A stretch of DNA of 64,000 nucleotides from Aeromonas fluvialis (lineage in GTDB: Bacteria; Pseudomonadota; Gammaproteobacteria; Enterobacterales; Aeromonadaceae), in NCBI RefSeq assembly GCF_000819885.1, contig NZ_CDBO01000008.1:1-64000 (forward strand), read 5' to 3'. Of the stretch, positions 36,398 to 47,656 are shown piece by piece. Position numbers and translations under genes: made by a program. The notes under the pieces were generated by a model. It was not told where the DNA came from, ran no database searches, and worked only from the letters and a program-made list of their open reading frames with translations. Numbering within the stretch: the stretch's first letter is position 1; each line of letters opens with the position of its first letter.

Positions 36398-37606
36398 TCA
36401 GCGGGGCTTGAAACGCTCGACCCAGGGGTTGGCGGTCAAGCCATGGAGCAACACGCTCAGAATAATGGTGCAGAGCACGGTCGCTATGATAGGGCGCTGG
36501 CCGATCAGCGCCGGCTCGTTTTGCAGCACCATCACCGCAAAGACGATGCTGGCCAGGCCCCGCGGCCCGAACCAGCCGATAAAGAGCTTGAGCTCGGGCT
36601 TGAGGCCGGTGCCGATAAGGCTGAGCCAGACCGGCACCATCCGCAGCAGGGTGAGGCTGGCAATGGCATAGAGCCAGTATTGCCAGTGCAGCAGCTCCGG
36701 CAGGATGGGCATCAGGGTGGCGCCAAACACCATCCAGATCACCACGGAGAGCAGGTCGCCGTAGCCTTCGCAGCTATCCATGTAGGCGTGCTTGTGCTCG
36801 CCGAGGCGATGGCCGATAAAGAGGCCACCGACAAAGGCGGCGATAAAACCGCTGCCCCCCAAGGTCTGGGCCAGGGCGAAGCAGAGCAGGGCCAGTCCCG
36901 GCATGGTGAGCTGGCGCCAGAGCGGCAGTTGCCAACCGTTGAGATAGGCAATTTTCAGCAGCCGGATAGTGAGGCTGGTCAGCACAAACGCGACCAAGAG
37001 GCCAATGCCGATCTCCTCCAGCATCAGGGTGATGGCCAGGGTCGCAGTCCCTGTGTGCTGCTCGGTAGGGGAGATAAGGGCCAGCAGCAATAGCAGCACA
37101 GGTACGCAGATGCCATCGTTGAGGCCGCTCTCCTGATTGAGACCTTCGCGCACCGGTGCCGGCACCGCGGGGTTGCTGACCACCGCCTTGCCGAGCGCCG
37201 CATCGGTGGGGGCCAGGATGGTGGAGAGGATGGCCATCTCCAGCAGTGGCAAGTCGGGGAAGATCCAGTGGCCAAACAGGGCGCCACAGAGCAGGGTAAG
37301 AGGGAGACCGATCAGCAGCAACCGGATCGGCAGTTGCCGGTTCGCCAGCAAAATCTGCCAGTTGGTGTTGGCGGCATCGTTGAACAGCACGATGACCAGG
37401 GTCAGCTCGGCCAGCAGCTTGATACCGGCACTGTCGATGGCGAGGGAGAGCAGTTCCAGCCCTCCCGGCCCCAGCAGCCAGCCGGTTAGCAGAAACAGCA
37501 GGGGGCCGTTGACCAGTTTTGATTCGAAGCGCCCTGCGATCAGGCTGTAGATCAGCAAGAAGGCGGCGATCACCGCCAGATTCTGATAAAGCAGATGTGT
37601 ATCCAT
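36398..37606 (-). CDS. CPA1-type cation/proton antiporter
   Basis: 402 residues with about 12 hydrophobic helices and no cytoplasmic regulatory domain. APTDAALGKAVV is the unwound TM5-like segment with the cation-binding Asp, followed by LNQESGLNDGICVPVLL, typical of CPA1 members (NhaP/CvrA group), and GWFGPRGLASIVFA near the end. It exchanges Na+ or K+ for protons at the inner membrane. A longer antiporter of the same superfamily is 1.3 kb away, with a GH84 gene between. Confidence 0.88.
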   Translation of the reverse strand: MDTHLLYQNLAVIAAFLLIYSLIAGRFESKLVNGPLLFLLTGWLLGPGGLELLSLAIDSAGIKLLAELTLVIVLFNDAANTNWQILLANRQLPIRLLLIGLPLTLLCGALFGHWIFPDLPLLEMAILSTILAPTDAALGKAVVSNPAVPAPVREGLNQESGLNDGICVPVLLLLLALISPTEQHTGTATLAITLMLEEIGIGLLVAFVLTSLTIRLLKIAYLNGWQLPLWRQLTMPGLALLCFALAQTLGGSGFIAAFVGGLFIGHRLGEHKHAYMDSCEGYGDLLSVVIWMVFGATLMPILPELLHWQYWLYAIASLTLLRMVPVWLSLIGTGLKPELKLFIGWFGPRGLASIVFAVMVLQNEPALIGQRPIIATVLCTIILSVLLHGLTANPWVERFKPR

Positions 37607-37782
37607 ACAAACTCCCTTGAAACCATACTGTCAGGGCGGTTTAACGACCATCCTGGCCCCGGGTTATGCCCCATATTCTCAGTTGCCGACGCCAGGTTGC
37701 GGCCTCTTTGCGCACGTTTTGTCCAGAGTGGCAGTGCCCATCACATCCGTCGGGGCCGATTATGTCGGCTCCCGCGGACCGT

Positions 37783-38886
37783 TCAATCGGTCAGACAGTC
37801 GGGGTCAAACACATACTCACCATCCAGCCAGCGCACGATTTCGTCGACACAGGATTGGTCGCGAAACGGCAGATAGCGGGCCTTGAGGTGGATCACCTGC
37901 TCAGGGGTCAGCTGGGCCAGCCCTATATCCTGAAACAGCGGCAGATCGGCCTCGATCATTGCCGAGATCTGCGGGCCGCAGGTCGCGTTGAGGGCGGTAT
38001 GTAGCGCCTTGTCCGGGTCGTACTGCTTGCCGAGCCGGTAGCTCATCGGCAGGGTGGCGAGTGGCAGGGCCGACAGGGCCGCCTGCTTCATCGGGTTGAC
38101 CGCGTGGCCCGCCACCAGTTCGCTGAGCTCGGCCGGGCGGTTTTCGAAGGCGCGCAGATGGAGGTAGCTGCTGGCCTTGCTGCCATCGTTGACCGGGTAG
38201 TTGTCCCACAGGAACGGCTTGCGGTGCAGCCACTCGGCCGTCTGCTGCAGGTGAGCTGCCGGGTACTCGCTGGAGCAGACCTTGGGACCGGTCCAGAAGA
38301 TATCGATTCGCCGATCCAGCCCTTGACCCAGATCCTCCAGATAGTGGGGGGGCATGGCGCCGAACACCTTCTCCAGTACCGGGTCGGTTGAGTAGTAGCT
38401 GGGACAGAAGATGAGGCGGGCCGCCTTGCTGTGGGCCGCGATGTCGTGGGCAATGGTGAGCTGCCAGTGGGCGAGATCCGGGGTATCCCCCTTCATGTCG
38501 TCGAACAGGATCGCCAGCATGTCGGGCTGGAGCATTTCATCGATAAGACGCACTTTTTCAAGCAGCGCCGGACGCTGGCGGGCATAGTCGTGGTGGGCGC
38601 CCATGGGGCTTAAGCCCACCCCGAAGGCGAGCCCGTTGGCACGGCACTGGCGCGCCAGCTCGGCGAGATCCGCCAGCTGTTGTTTGGGCCAGGGGAGGGC
38701 CCAGTGCTTGCGCAGATAGCCATCTTCTTTCGGGGCGTAGAGATAGAAGCCGTAACCGTGGCGCGGCAGCCACTGGGCGTAGCGGGCGCGGGCCTGCCAG
38801 CTCCATCCCTTGCCAAAAAAGCCTTCAATCACCCCCAGATTGGCTGCGGGGGGCAGGGGGCCGGACAGCAAACTTTGATATGGCAT
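37783..38886 (-). CDS. GH84 family beta-N-acetylglucosaminidase (O-GlcNAcase-like)
   Basis: 367 residues, a single catalytic domain. The GH84 opening GVIEGFFGKGWSWQAR is at residues 18-33. YLYAPKEDGYLRKHW at about 49-62 and VGLSPMG at 90-96 follow, and the catalytic Asp pair is FDDMKGD at 128-134. DNYPVNDG near residue 235 is a further substrate-site motif. No signal peptide or membrane helix is seen, so the enzyme should be cytoplasmic, unlike the secreted multidomain clostridial members. The family cleaves terminal N-acetylglucosamine by substrate-assisted catalysis; the substrate here is unknown. Confidence 0.88.
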   Translation of the reverse strand: MPYQSLLSGPLPPAANLGVIEGFFGKGWSWQARARYAQWLPRHGYGFYLYAPKEDGYLRKHWALPWPKQQLADLAELARQCRANGLAFGVGLSPMGAHHDYARQRPALLEKVRLIDEMLQPDMLAILFDDMKGDTPDLAHWQLTIAHDIAAHSKAARLIFCPSYYSTDPVLEKVFGAMPPHYLEDLGQGLDRRIDIFWTGPKVCSSEYPAAHLQQTAEWLHRKPFLWDNYPVNDGSKASSYLHLRAFENRPAELSELVAGHAVNPMKQAALSALPLATLPMSYRLGKQYDPDKALHTALNATCGPQISAMIEADLPLFQDIGLAQLTPEQVIHLKARYLPFRDQSCVDEIVRWLDGEYVFDPDCLTD

Positions 38887-38929
38887 AACGCTCTCCCTTC
38901 TTGCTGGGGACTCGATGCGGGACGGTCCG

Positions 38930-40657
38930 TCAGACCGGGTCCTCTTCCTGAAAGCGCACCCCGATCTTGCTCGGCACGCTCTCGTCCATTTCGGCCACGG
39001 TCCAGATCAGGCCCTGCCATTCGATGTTGTCACCGACCACCAGATTATCGCCCAATTGGGTCGCAATGAAATCCCCCAATGTCTGTTCCGCCGCCTCGCT
39101 CACATCCAGACCATAAAGAGGGGCCAGATCCGTCAGACGAGCCGCTGACTCCAGCAAAAAGTCGCCGAAGAAACGGGGGCCGAGATCCTGCTCCGGCGCC
39201 TGGCTGAACAACTGGCCGAGGGCGGGGAGGTCGCGCTCGTGACCGATCACGCAGAGGATGTCATCGGCCTGCAGACAGGTACTGCCCGAGGGGTGGAGCA
39301 GCTCGCGGCCACGAAACAGGGCGCTGATCCGGGTGCCAGCAGGCATCTGCAGATCCCGCAGTGGCGATCCGATGCACCACTTCTCTTCCCCCAGCTGGTA
39401 GACGAAGGTCTCCCACTGGCTGTCGAGATCGATCTCGAGCCCGGAGCGGTTGATGGGCGACGGGGGTGCTGGTACCTCCACCCGCGCCAATTTTGAGGCC
39501 AGCGGCAGCGAGCTGCCCTGCAAAATCAGCGAGACCAGCACCACGAAGAAGGCGACGTTGAAGTAGAGCTGGGCGTTAGGTAGTCCCGCCATCATGGGGA
39601 ACACCGCCAGAATGATGGGCACGGCGCCGCGCAGGCCAACCCAGGAGATAAACCAGCGCTCGCGGGGGGCGAAGTTCTTGAACGGCAGCAGCCCGATCCA
39701 GACCGAGACGGGGCGGGCAAACAGGATCATCCACATCGCCAGCGCCAGTGCGGGCAAGGCGATGGGGAGCAGATTGCTGGGAGTGGCCAGCAGGCCAAGC
39801 ACCAGAAACATGCCGATCTGACTGAGCCAGGTCAGACCGTCCAGCACCGACAAGGTGGTGCTGCGGCTGCGCAAGGCGAGGTTGCCGAGCAGCAGACCGG
39901 TGAGATAGATGGCGAGAATCCCGCTGCCCCCCACCGCCGTGGTCAGCGCGAAGATCAGCAGGCCGCCGCTGACGGTGAGCAGCGGATAGAGGCCCGGTGC
40001 CAGGCGGGCAGTGTTGATGAGGCGCCACAGTAGCCAGCCGCCGCCAAGGCCGAGACCGGCCCCTAGGCCAAACTGCTGGAGCAGTTGCAGCAGGAGGAAG
40101 CCTGCATCCAGCCCCTGCTGGGCGGTGGCAAGCACTTCGATCAGAGTGACGGTGAGAAACACCGCCATGGGATCATTGCTGCCTGACTCTATCTCCAGGG
40201 TGGCGCTCACCCGCTCGTTGAGGCTGCGTCCGCCGAGCAGGGAGAAGACCGCCGCCGCGTCGGTGGAGCCGACGATGGCGCCGATCAGCATCCCTTGCAT
40301 CAGGTTGAGGTCAAACAGCCAGGCGGCGGCCAGACCCGTGAGGCCGGTGGTGATGGCCACCCCGACCGTGGCGAGTGACAAGGCCGGCCAGAGCGCCACC
40401 CGAAACGAGGAGACCCGGGTGCGCATGCCGCCGTCGAGCAGGATGATGGCGAGCGCCAGGTTGCCCACCAGATAGGCGATGGAGTAGTCAGCGAAGTGGA
40501 TGCCGCCGGGACCATCTTCACCGGCCAGCATGCCGACCGCAAGGAAGATGACCAGAATGGGAATACCGAGGCGGGAAGAGAGGGCGCTCAACAGGACGCT
40601 GGCGCCCACCAACAGAGCCGCGACAAAAAAGAAACTGTTGATGGTAGCGGCATCCAA
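38930..40657 (-). CDS. nhaP2: K+/H+ antiporter of the CvrA/NhaP2 type
   Basis: 575 residues from the TTG at 40657. That start is chosen because AAGGAG lies seven bases upstream and the product then starts with [15 protein letters not shown], matching E. coli CvrA (578); the longer frame has no family match. Twelve or more membrane helices contain [14 protein letters not shown] and [12 protein letters not shown], the CPA1 ion site. The C-terminal cytoplasmic part has a RCK-C (TrkA-C) domain at about 400-485 and a CorC-type domain to the end. It exports K+ in exchange for protons, probably protecting against cytoplasmic K+ or alkali stress. Confidence 0.92.
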   Translation of the reverse strand: MDAATINSFFFVAALLVGASVLLSALSSRLGIPILVIFLAVGMLAGEDGPGGIHFADYSIAYLVGNLALAIILLDGGMRTRVSSFRVALWPALSLATVGVAITTGLTGLAAAWLFDLNLMQGMLIGAIVGSTDAAAVFSLLGGRSLNERVSATLEIESGSNDPMAVFLTVTLIEVLATAQQGLDAGFLLLQLLQQFGLGAGLGLGGGWLLWRLINTARLAPGLYPLLTVSGGLLIFALTTAVGGSGILAIYLTGLLLGNLALRSRSTTLSVLDGLTWLSQIGMFLVLGLLATPSNLLPIALPALALAMWMILFARPVSVWIGLLPFKNFAPRERWFISWVGLRGAVPIILAVFPMMAGLPNAQLYFNVAFFVVLVSLILQGSSLPLASKLARVEVPAPPSPINRSGLEIDLDSQWETFVYQLGEEKWCIGSPLRDLQMPAGTRISALFRGRELLHPSGSTCLQADDILCVIGHERDLPALGQLFSQAPEQDLGPRFFGDFLLESAARLTDLAPLYGLDVSEAAEQTLGDFIATQLGDNLVVGDNIEWQGLIWTVAEMDESVPSKIGVRFQEEDPV

Positions 40658-40932
40658 AGGCGAACTCCTTCCTGGTAATGGGCAAAGCAGGCACATTATA
40701 TGCAGTTAGGCCCCCCTTGTGTGGCTTATTTGTGCATCAATTTGCACTTTCTTACATTTTTCATCCCTTTTTCCAGCATGGCCGCGCCATATTCTGACTG
40801 TGACGGGGTTATCGAAAGCGGAGTCAAAGGAGTGTCGATTTCAGGATGCGCAGGGAGCTGGTGGGGAAAAGCGAAACGGCACAGCAGAGGGAGAGGGGAG
40901 CACAAGGGCGCTCCCCAGGGATGGGGCGGGAT

Positions 40933-41075
40933 TCAGTCGTCCTCGTCATCCTTCACTTCGCGGATCTTGTCCTTGTAGTTGGGCAACTGTTTCTCGAGCC
41001 GTTTCATGTCTTTGATGGCATTGAGAAACAGCCCGAGCAGGAAGAGCAGTGGCAAGCCGATCAAGAGCCAGAGAT

Positions 41076-41079
<4 letters not shown>
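40933..41079 (-). CDS. ypfN: YpfN family (UPF0370) small membrane protein
   Basis: 48 residues. One hydrophobic helix (LWLLIGLPLLFLLGLFL) is followed by NAIKDMKRLEK and an acidic end DDEDD. This matches E. coli YpfN (one helix, then NVIKDLKRV and an acid-rich tail), which is also downstream of dapE. The ATG overlaps the stop of the M15 peptidase gene by four bases (ATGA), so translation is probably coupled. Function unknown. Confidence 0.8.
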
Positions 41080-42908
<1,829 letters not shown>

Positions 42909-42912
<4 letters not shown>

Positions 42913-43259
42913 CGGGAGAAGAGGGATTGGTAGTGATCAGCCTTGAAACCCAGGGTCAGTTCGCCGTCACGATCGAGCAGCGGGCGCTTGATCATGGCCG
43001 GGTGTTCCAGCAGCAGGGCGCGCACCTTGGTGGTATCGAGCCCCTGTTTGGCCTCATCCGGCAGTGCGCGGAAGGTGGTGCCGCGGCTGTTGAGCAGGGC
43101 TTCCCAGCCGAGTTGTGCCAGCCAGCGATCCAGGTCGTCCGGATTCAGGCCGTCGGCGCGGTGGTCGTGAAAGCGGTAGTCGATACCGGCCTCATCCAGC
43201 CATTTTCGGGCTTTCTTGATGGTGTCGCAGTTCTTGATGCCATAGAGAGTGATGGCCAT
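42909..43259 (-). CDS. yffB: ArsC/Spx-like protein YffB
   Basis: 116 residues, near E. coli YffB (118). A thioredoxin-like fold starts MAITLYGIKNCDTIKKAR with the single cysteine Cys11 at the active-site position, and MIKRPLLDRDGELTLGF is the usual ArsC-family second motif. YffB proteins are not arsenate reductases by evidence in E. coli; a glutathione-dependent thiol role is suggested. It is the first gene of the yffB-dapE-M15-ypfN unit. Confidence 0.92.
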
Positions 43260-43530
43260 GGGGAGTCCTTCGCTTGTGGGCGCTGGCCGTGGGCCGCGTC
43301 CCGAAAATCCGAATCAACACAGTGCAAGGGCCCGATTCTGGCATTGTGGCGATCGCATGGCAACGCTGATGGTCAGGCTCGCGGGTTTTACCGGGACTGG
43401 TCACACCTGAACGGCGTTTTTGAGCTCAAGATCAGAAGCTGTGCGGCGGGCGTGCCCGATGGGGTTGGTTATTGCGGGAGAAAAGCCGCTATTGCAGGAG
43501 AAAAAGATAAGGGACAAACGCCAGATAGCC
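43260..43530. other. Intergenic stretch upstream of yffB, nothing recognised
   Basis: Contains the yffB promoter by position and a purine-rich repeat-like segment (GGGAGAAAAGCC, then GGAGAAAAAG), but no coding frame, RNA gene or clear operator was recognised. Confidence 0.4.
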
Positions 43531-43554
43531 AAAACGCGCCAGCAGGCGCGTTTT
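43531..43554 (-). terminator. Terminator of the small gene at 43579
   Basis: AAAACGCGCC-AGCA-GGCGCGTTTT is a perfect 10-bp stem, symmetric enough to work on both strands. Confidence 0.85.
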
Positions 43555-43578
43555 GGTCGGCATCATCAAGCACGTGAA

Positions 43579-43881
43579 TCAGTGCAGGGTGCTCCACTCA
43601 TGGTCAAAGACCCGGGCCCGTTCCCAGGGGGCGTCCGGCAGGCTGGAAGAGAGGCCGGTGTATTTGCCCACGTCGTCCACCACGATGGCGGAGAGGATCG
43701 GCAGGTTGTTTTCGGTGCAGTACATACGGATGCGTTGCAGCAGGGTACGCAGTTCATCCTGACACCGCTCCAGCCCGGCCTGTTTGGCCAGTTTGGAGTA
43801 ACGAATGGTAGTGCGTTCCTTTGCAGACTCGACGAGGATGTCCCAGCAGGTCGAGACACCTGCGGTGGCTTGGCTTGTCAT
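43579..43881 (-). CDS. Conserved-looking 100-residue protein, unknown
   Basis: 100 residues from the ATG at 43881 (GGAGAG upstream); a longer frame to 43989 exists without a better ribosome site. It is soluble and helix-rich at the start: CWDILVESAKERTTIRYSKLAKQAGL looks like a small helix-turn-helix-type lead-in. LQRIRMYCTENNLP then precedes the strand SAIVVDDVGKYTGL and ends RARVFDHEW. I have seen this general layout in uncharacterised bacterial proteins but cannot name a family. It is a single gene with its own terminator, divergent from dcuC. Confidence 0.65.
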   Translation of the reverse strand: MTSQATAGVSTCWDILVESAKERTTIRYSKLAKQAGLERCQDELRTLLQRIRMYCTENNLPILSAIVVDDVGKYTGLSSSLPDAPWERARVFDHEWSTLH

Positions 43882-44092
43882 AACTCTCTCCGGCGCGAAA
43901 TGGTCGCTATATGTCGAAGCGCATCTTCGCCACTTCGGCGCTGTCATATTTTGATCCAGCGCAAAAAAGAGGAGAGTCGCATCACACAATTTCCGGATGC
44001 GGGTTAGTAAAGGTTTTTTGGTGGTTTAAATAACCAGTTTTTGTCATTTTATCGATATGTTTATCTGGTTGATTGCAGTGATGTCATATTTA

Positions 44093-44106
44093 TTGATGGG
44101 GATCAA
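44093..44106 (+). promoter_or_regulatory. Perfect FNR box upstream of dcuC
   Basis: TTGATGGGGATCAA equals the FNR consensus TTGAT-N4-ATCAA. With a -10 at TAGATT (44129-44134) the box would be centred at about -41.5, the class II activation position. Confidence 0.88.
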
Positions 44107-44166
44107 AGGCAAATGGTGGTCAGATCACTAGATTTCGTTTTTCGATAAATGTATCAGGAGTGAATA

Positions 44167-45543
44167 TTGGAACTGCTATTCGTCTTGCTCGTACTGGTTG
44201 CCGTGGTCTACGGCATCATCAAGGATTACAACCCGCAGGCGGTGCTGGCGCTGGCGGGTATGGCCATTTTTGCGGTGGCCTACTGGCTGGGGCTGCATCC
44301 CATTCTCCCCGCAGACAAGAGCACCGGCTTCGCCCTGTTCGACCTGTTTGAAGTGTTCAAGGGGATCTTCTCCTACCGTGCGGCGGGGCTGGGCCTCACC
44401 ATCATGGCGGTCGCGGGTTTTGCCACCTACATGTCCCATATCGGTGCCTCCCAGGCGCTGGTGCGGGTGGCGGTCAAACCGGTGGCGGGCATCCACTCCA
44501 GCTATCTGATGCTCTCCATCTGCTATCTGGTGGCGGTGTTCGTCTCCCTGTTCGTCACCTCCGCCACCGGTCTTGGCCTGCTGTTGATGGTCACCATGTA
44601 CCCGGTGATGCGCAACCTCGGCATCAGCCCGGCCTCCGCCTGCGGCGTCATCGCCACCTCCCAGGCGTTCGAGATTGGCCCGACCCAGACCAATGCCATC
44701 TTCTCTGCCGGTCAATCCGGTATGGACCCGACCAGCTACTTCGTCGACTACCAGATCTGGCTGGTGGCCCCCATGCTGCTGGTGACCATGGTGCTGCACT
44801 TCTTCTGGCAGCGTCACTGCGATCGTAAAGATGGCTGGGATCCGGCCTTGCATCGCGGCGAGCACGCCGAGCTGGACGAGAAGGGAACGGACGAGGTCAA
44901 GGCGCCGACCTGGTACGGTCTGTTGCCGATCATCCCCTTCGTGCTGATGATGACCTTCTCCAAGCTGCTGGTGAACGACATCAAGATGAGCGTGGAGGTG
45001 GCCATGCTGCTGTCGGTGTTCATCGGCATGCTGTGCGAGCTGCTGCGTTCGCGCTCGGTGCGTACCTCCTTCGCCGGCCTGTCGAGCTTCCTCGACGGCA
45101 TGGGCAAGGTATTCGGCCCTGTGGTCGCGCTGATCGTCTGTGCCGAGCTGTTTGCCGAGTCTCTCAAAGCCATCGGGGCCATCGACACCCTGCTCCATTC
45201 GGCCAGCAATGCCGGTATCGGCAGTGGTCTGATGACCCTGGTGATGGTGGCGCTGATCATGGTGGCGGCAGTCATCATGGGCTCCGGCAACGCGGCCTTC
45301 CTGAGCTTCTCCACCCTGGCCCCGGCGGTCGCGGCCAAGTTCGGCGTACCGGCGGTGACCATGCTGCTGCCGATGCAGCTGGCTTCGAGCATTGGCCGCA
45401 CCATCTCTCCCATCGCGGCTGTGCTGATCGCCTGTGCGGGGATCGCCAAGGTGTCGCCCTTTACTGTGGTCAAGCGCACCAGCGTGCCGATGGCCGGGGC
45501 ACTGGTGACGGCATTGGTGCTCAACTATCTGCTGTTTATGTAG
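44167..45543 (+). CDS. dcuC: Anaerobic C4-dicarboxylate transporter DcuC
   Basis: 458 residues from the TTG at 44167, with AGGAG seven bases upstream and the product starting MELLFVLLVLVAVVYGIIK, close to E. coli DcuC (461). Twelve or so hydrophobic helices; conserved stretches include SATGLGLLLMVTMYPVM, FEIGPTQTNAIFSA and MGSGNAAFLSF. It exports succinate (fumarate/succinate exchange) during anaerobic growth. A perfect FNR box upstream supports oxygen control. An M20 peptidase gene follows about 100 bases later in the same direction, with no clear terminator between. Confidence 0.93.
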   Translation: MELLFVLLVLVAVVYGIIKDYNPQAVLALAGMAIFAVAYWLGLHPILPADKSTGFALFDLFEVFKGIFSYRAAGLGLTIMAVAGFATYMSHIGASQALVRVAVKPVAGIHSSYLMLSICYLVAVFVSLFVTSATGLGLLLMVTMYPVMRNLGISPASACGVIATSQAFEIGPTQTNAIFSAGQSGMDPTSYFVDYQIWLVAPMLLVTMVLHFFWQRHCDRKDGWDPALHRGEHAELDEKGTDEVKAPTWYGLLPIIPFVLMMTFSKLLVNDIKMSVEVAMLLSVFIGMLCELLRSRSVRTSFAGLSSFLDGMGKVFGPVVALIVCAELFAESLKAIGAIDTLLHSASNAGIGSGLMTLVMVALIMVAAVIMGSGNAAFLSFSTLAPAVAAKFGVPAVTMLLPMQLASSIGRTISPIAAVLIACAGIAKVSPFTVVKRTSVPMAGALVTALVLNYLLFM

Positions 45544-45644
45544 TGCTCTTTGCAAGGCATTGACGAAGCGGGCAGCCTGGCTGTCCGCTCCTTTTATTCT
45601 GTTGCTGGCGATGACCCCGGGTGGGACGTTGCATGGAGAAGAGA

Positions 45645-46790
45645 ATGACCTGTCTTAACAATGCGTTTTCCCTCGATAGCTATCTGGCGGATCTGGCCCC
45701 GCTGATCAATCTCGATTGTGGCACCCGCACCCCGGCCGGGGTGGCCAGGGTGGCCGATATCATGACCGAGAAATATGAGGCCATCGGCTGGCAGGTGACC
45801 CGTCATCAGTTCGCCGCCGAATGTGGTCCCTGTCTCGAGATCACCAATGCGCCGGGTGCCGATCACTACGATGTGATGCTGATCGGTCACATGGATACCG
45901 TCTTCCCCGAGGGGACGGCAGCCAAGCGTCCGCTGACAATCGAAGGCAATCAGGCCTTTGGCCCCGGCGTGTCGGACATGAAGAGCGGCCTGCTCTCCAC
46001 CTGGTATGCCTTGCAAGGGATGGATCCGGCGGTGCTGGCCAAGCTCAAGGTGCTGGTCTGCTGCAACTGTGACGAGGAGGTGGGATCCCCCTGGTCGAAG
46101 GAGTGGCTGGTCGAGAAAGCCAGACAGAGCGGCTGCGTGCTGGTGGCCGAGGCGGCGCGTCCGAGCGGCGACCTTATCAGCGCCCGCAAGGGCAATGCCA
46201 AGTACCGCATCACCTTCCACGGCAAGGCATCCCACGCGGGTTCGGCCCTGACCGAGGGGGTCTCGGCCATTACCGAGCTGGCTCACTGGGTGCTGGCCAT
46301 CAACCAGCAGGTCAACATGACCACAGGCACCACCATGAACGTGGGGGTGGTACAGGGCGGCACCGGCGTCAACGTGGTGCCGGACTATGCCGAGGCCATC
46401 GTCGACTTGCGCTTCTGGAGCAACGAAGAGGCCGGTGCCGTGCACGACCGGCTCACCTTTATGGCCAACAACCCCTTCCTCACCGGCTGTCGGGTCGAGG
46501 TGGATCGCCAGACCTTCAAGCCGGCGATGCGCCCGAGTGGTGATACCGAGGCACTGATGGCGCTGGTGGAAGCGGCCGCTGCGGATGAGGGGATCCCCTT
46601 CAACTGGCTGGAGGCCGGTGGTGGTTCGGATGCCAACTTTACCGCAGCGGCCGGGGTGCCGTCCCTCGATGGCTTTGGCCCCATGGGGGGCGGCTTCCAC
46701 TCCGAGGCCGAGTTTTTGCTGCTCGACAGCATCGAACCGCGCATCCGCCTGTTGCAGCGGGTGCTGGGCAAGCTGGCCAAAGAGTCCTGA
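45645..46790 (+). CDS. M20-family metallopeptidase (carboxypeptidase G2-like)
   Basis: 381 residues from the ATG at 45645, supported by GGAGAA just upstream; an ATG at 45633 is less well placed. Zinc motifs: LIGHMDTVFPEG, GPGVSDMKSG, and CDEEVGS with the catalytic Glu; the last His is in GGGFHSEAEF. KYRITFHGKASHAGSA marks the dimerisation domain with its conserved His. Carboxypeptidase G2-type enzymes remove C-terminal glutamate from folates or peptides; no signal peptide is seen here. It may be read through from dcuC and ends at a strong terminator. Confidence 0.88.
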   Translation: MTCLNNAFSLDSYLADLAPLINLDCGTRTPAGVARVADIMTEKYEAIGWQVTRHQFAAECGPCLEITNAPGADHYDVMLIGHMDTVFPEGTAAKRPLTIEGNQAFGPGVSDMKSGLLSTWYALQGMDPAVLAKLKVLVCCNCDEEVGSPWSKEWLVEKARQSGCVLVAEAARPSGDLISARKGNAKYRITFHGKASHAGSALTEGVSAITELAHWVLAINQQVNMTTGTTMNVGVVQGGTGVNVVPDYAEAIVDLRFWSNEEAGAVHDRLTFMANNPFLTGCRVEVDRQTFKPAMRPSGDTEALMALVEAAAADEGIPFNWLEAGGGSDANFTAAAGVPSLDGFGPMGGGFHSEAEFLLLDSIEPRIRLLQRVLGKLAKES

Positions 46791-46803
46791 GCAAGGGCAA
46801 TGC

Positions 46804-46832
46804 AAACGGGAGGCTGATGCCTCCCGTTTTTT
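46804..46832 (+). terminator. Terminator of the M20 peptidase gene
   Basis: AAACGGGAGGC-TGAT-GCCTCCCGTTTTTTA, 13 bases after the stop. Confidence 0.93.
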
Positions 46833-46860
46833 ATCTCTGCGATCGGCCAAAAGGGCGCGG

Positions 46861-47517
46861 TCATATCTCCTCTTCGGCCAGATAGGCGAGATTTCCCTCC
46901 CGCACCACCAGCCAGTGACCGAGTTGCACGGGGGCGCTGAACCCGGGGCCATCGGTCACCATGGTGTGGAACTCCCCTTGCTCGCCGCAGGCATCGAAGC
47001 CCTTGTGCTCGGCCAACTGCTGCAGCTCGGCGATGGTTTCGCCATCGAGCACCCGGCCGACCCAGTCGGGTGTCAGGAAGCGGGTATCGACGCAGGAGAG
47101 GTGGGCGACGATGTCGCGCGCCAGCATATCCGCCAGCAAGGCTTGACGAGATTGCTGCCAGAGTGGAGTGTGGACGGCGAGCCCCAATGGGCGGCAGCGC
47201 TCGCGGATCCAGTTTGGTGCGCCCCCCACGCTGTCGATATCGCCGGTGACCACCCCGTCGATCGTCCACTCCTGGCGCAGTTGGGCCAGTGCTCTCTCAT
47301 AGCCCAGGTCGAACGGTGCTTCGATGGTGACCAGCCGGTGGGGCAGCCCAAGGGCCAGCGCCTGTCGCCGTACTTGCGACAGGGGATGAGCGAGAAAGCG
47401 GGGGGCGGGCGGCGCAAAGGTGACCAGTGCCACCACCTGATGGCACTGGTCACGGGCATGACAGAGGGCCTGCATGGCATCTTTGCCGCCGCTCCAGAGC
47501 AGGATGACGCGAGACAT
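46861..47517 (-). CDS. Dph6-related PP-loop ATPase (DUF71/MJ0570 family)
   Basis: 218 residues from the ATG at 47517; upstream codons lack family similarity. The PP-loop LLWSGGKDAMQALCHAR (SGGKDA at residues 9-14) binds ATP. DGVVTGDIDSVGGAPNWIRERCRPLG and CGEQGEFHTMV (GEQGEFHT core) are hallmarks of the diphthine-ammonia-ligase-like family. Bacteria lack diphthamide, so the substrate is different and unknown. It is a single gene between the M20 peptidase and dcuB. Confidence 0.87.
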   Translation of the reverse strand: MSRVILLWSGGKDAMQALCHARDQCHQVVALVTFAPPAPRFLAHPLSQVRRQALALGLPHRLVTIEAPFDLGYERALAQLRQEWTIDGVVTGDIDSVGGAPNWIRERCRPLGLAVHTPLWQQSRQALLADMLARDIVAHLSCVDTRFLTPDWVGRVLDGETIAELQQLAEHKGFDACGEQGEFHTMVTDGPGFSAPVQLGHWLVVREGNLAYLAEEEI

Positions 47518-47600
47518 GGGGGAATTCCGGTGGTGAAAGAGGGGCATGCTACCCAGTGGGCGGCCACTTGGCAAAGTACGGCGGGTCACCACATCGCCGA

Positions 47601-47633
47601 AAAGAGACAGGCCCCCGTGCGGGAGCCTGTCTG
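47601..47633 (-). terminator. Terminator of dcuB
   Basis: On the minus strand AGACAGGC and GCCTGTCT pair around a GC-rich loop, followed by CTTTT. Confidence 0.75.
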
Positions 47634-47656
47634 GCAGACCGGGCAAGGAGCCCGGA

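Noticed and set aside
44176-45555. 459-codon open frame antisense to dcuC
   Set aside because: His/Gln/Gly-rich reverse reading of a membrane transporter gene, no motif.
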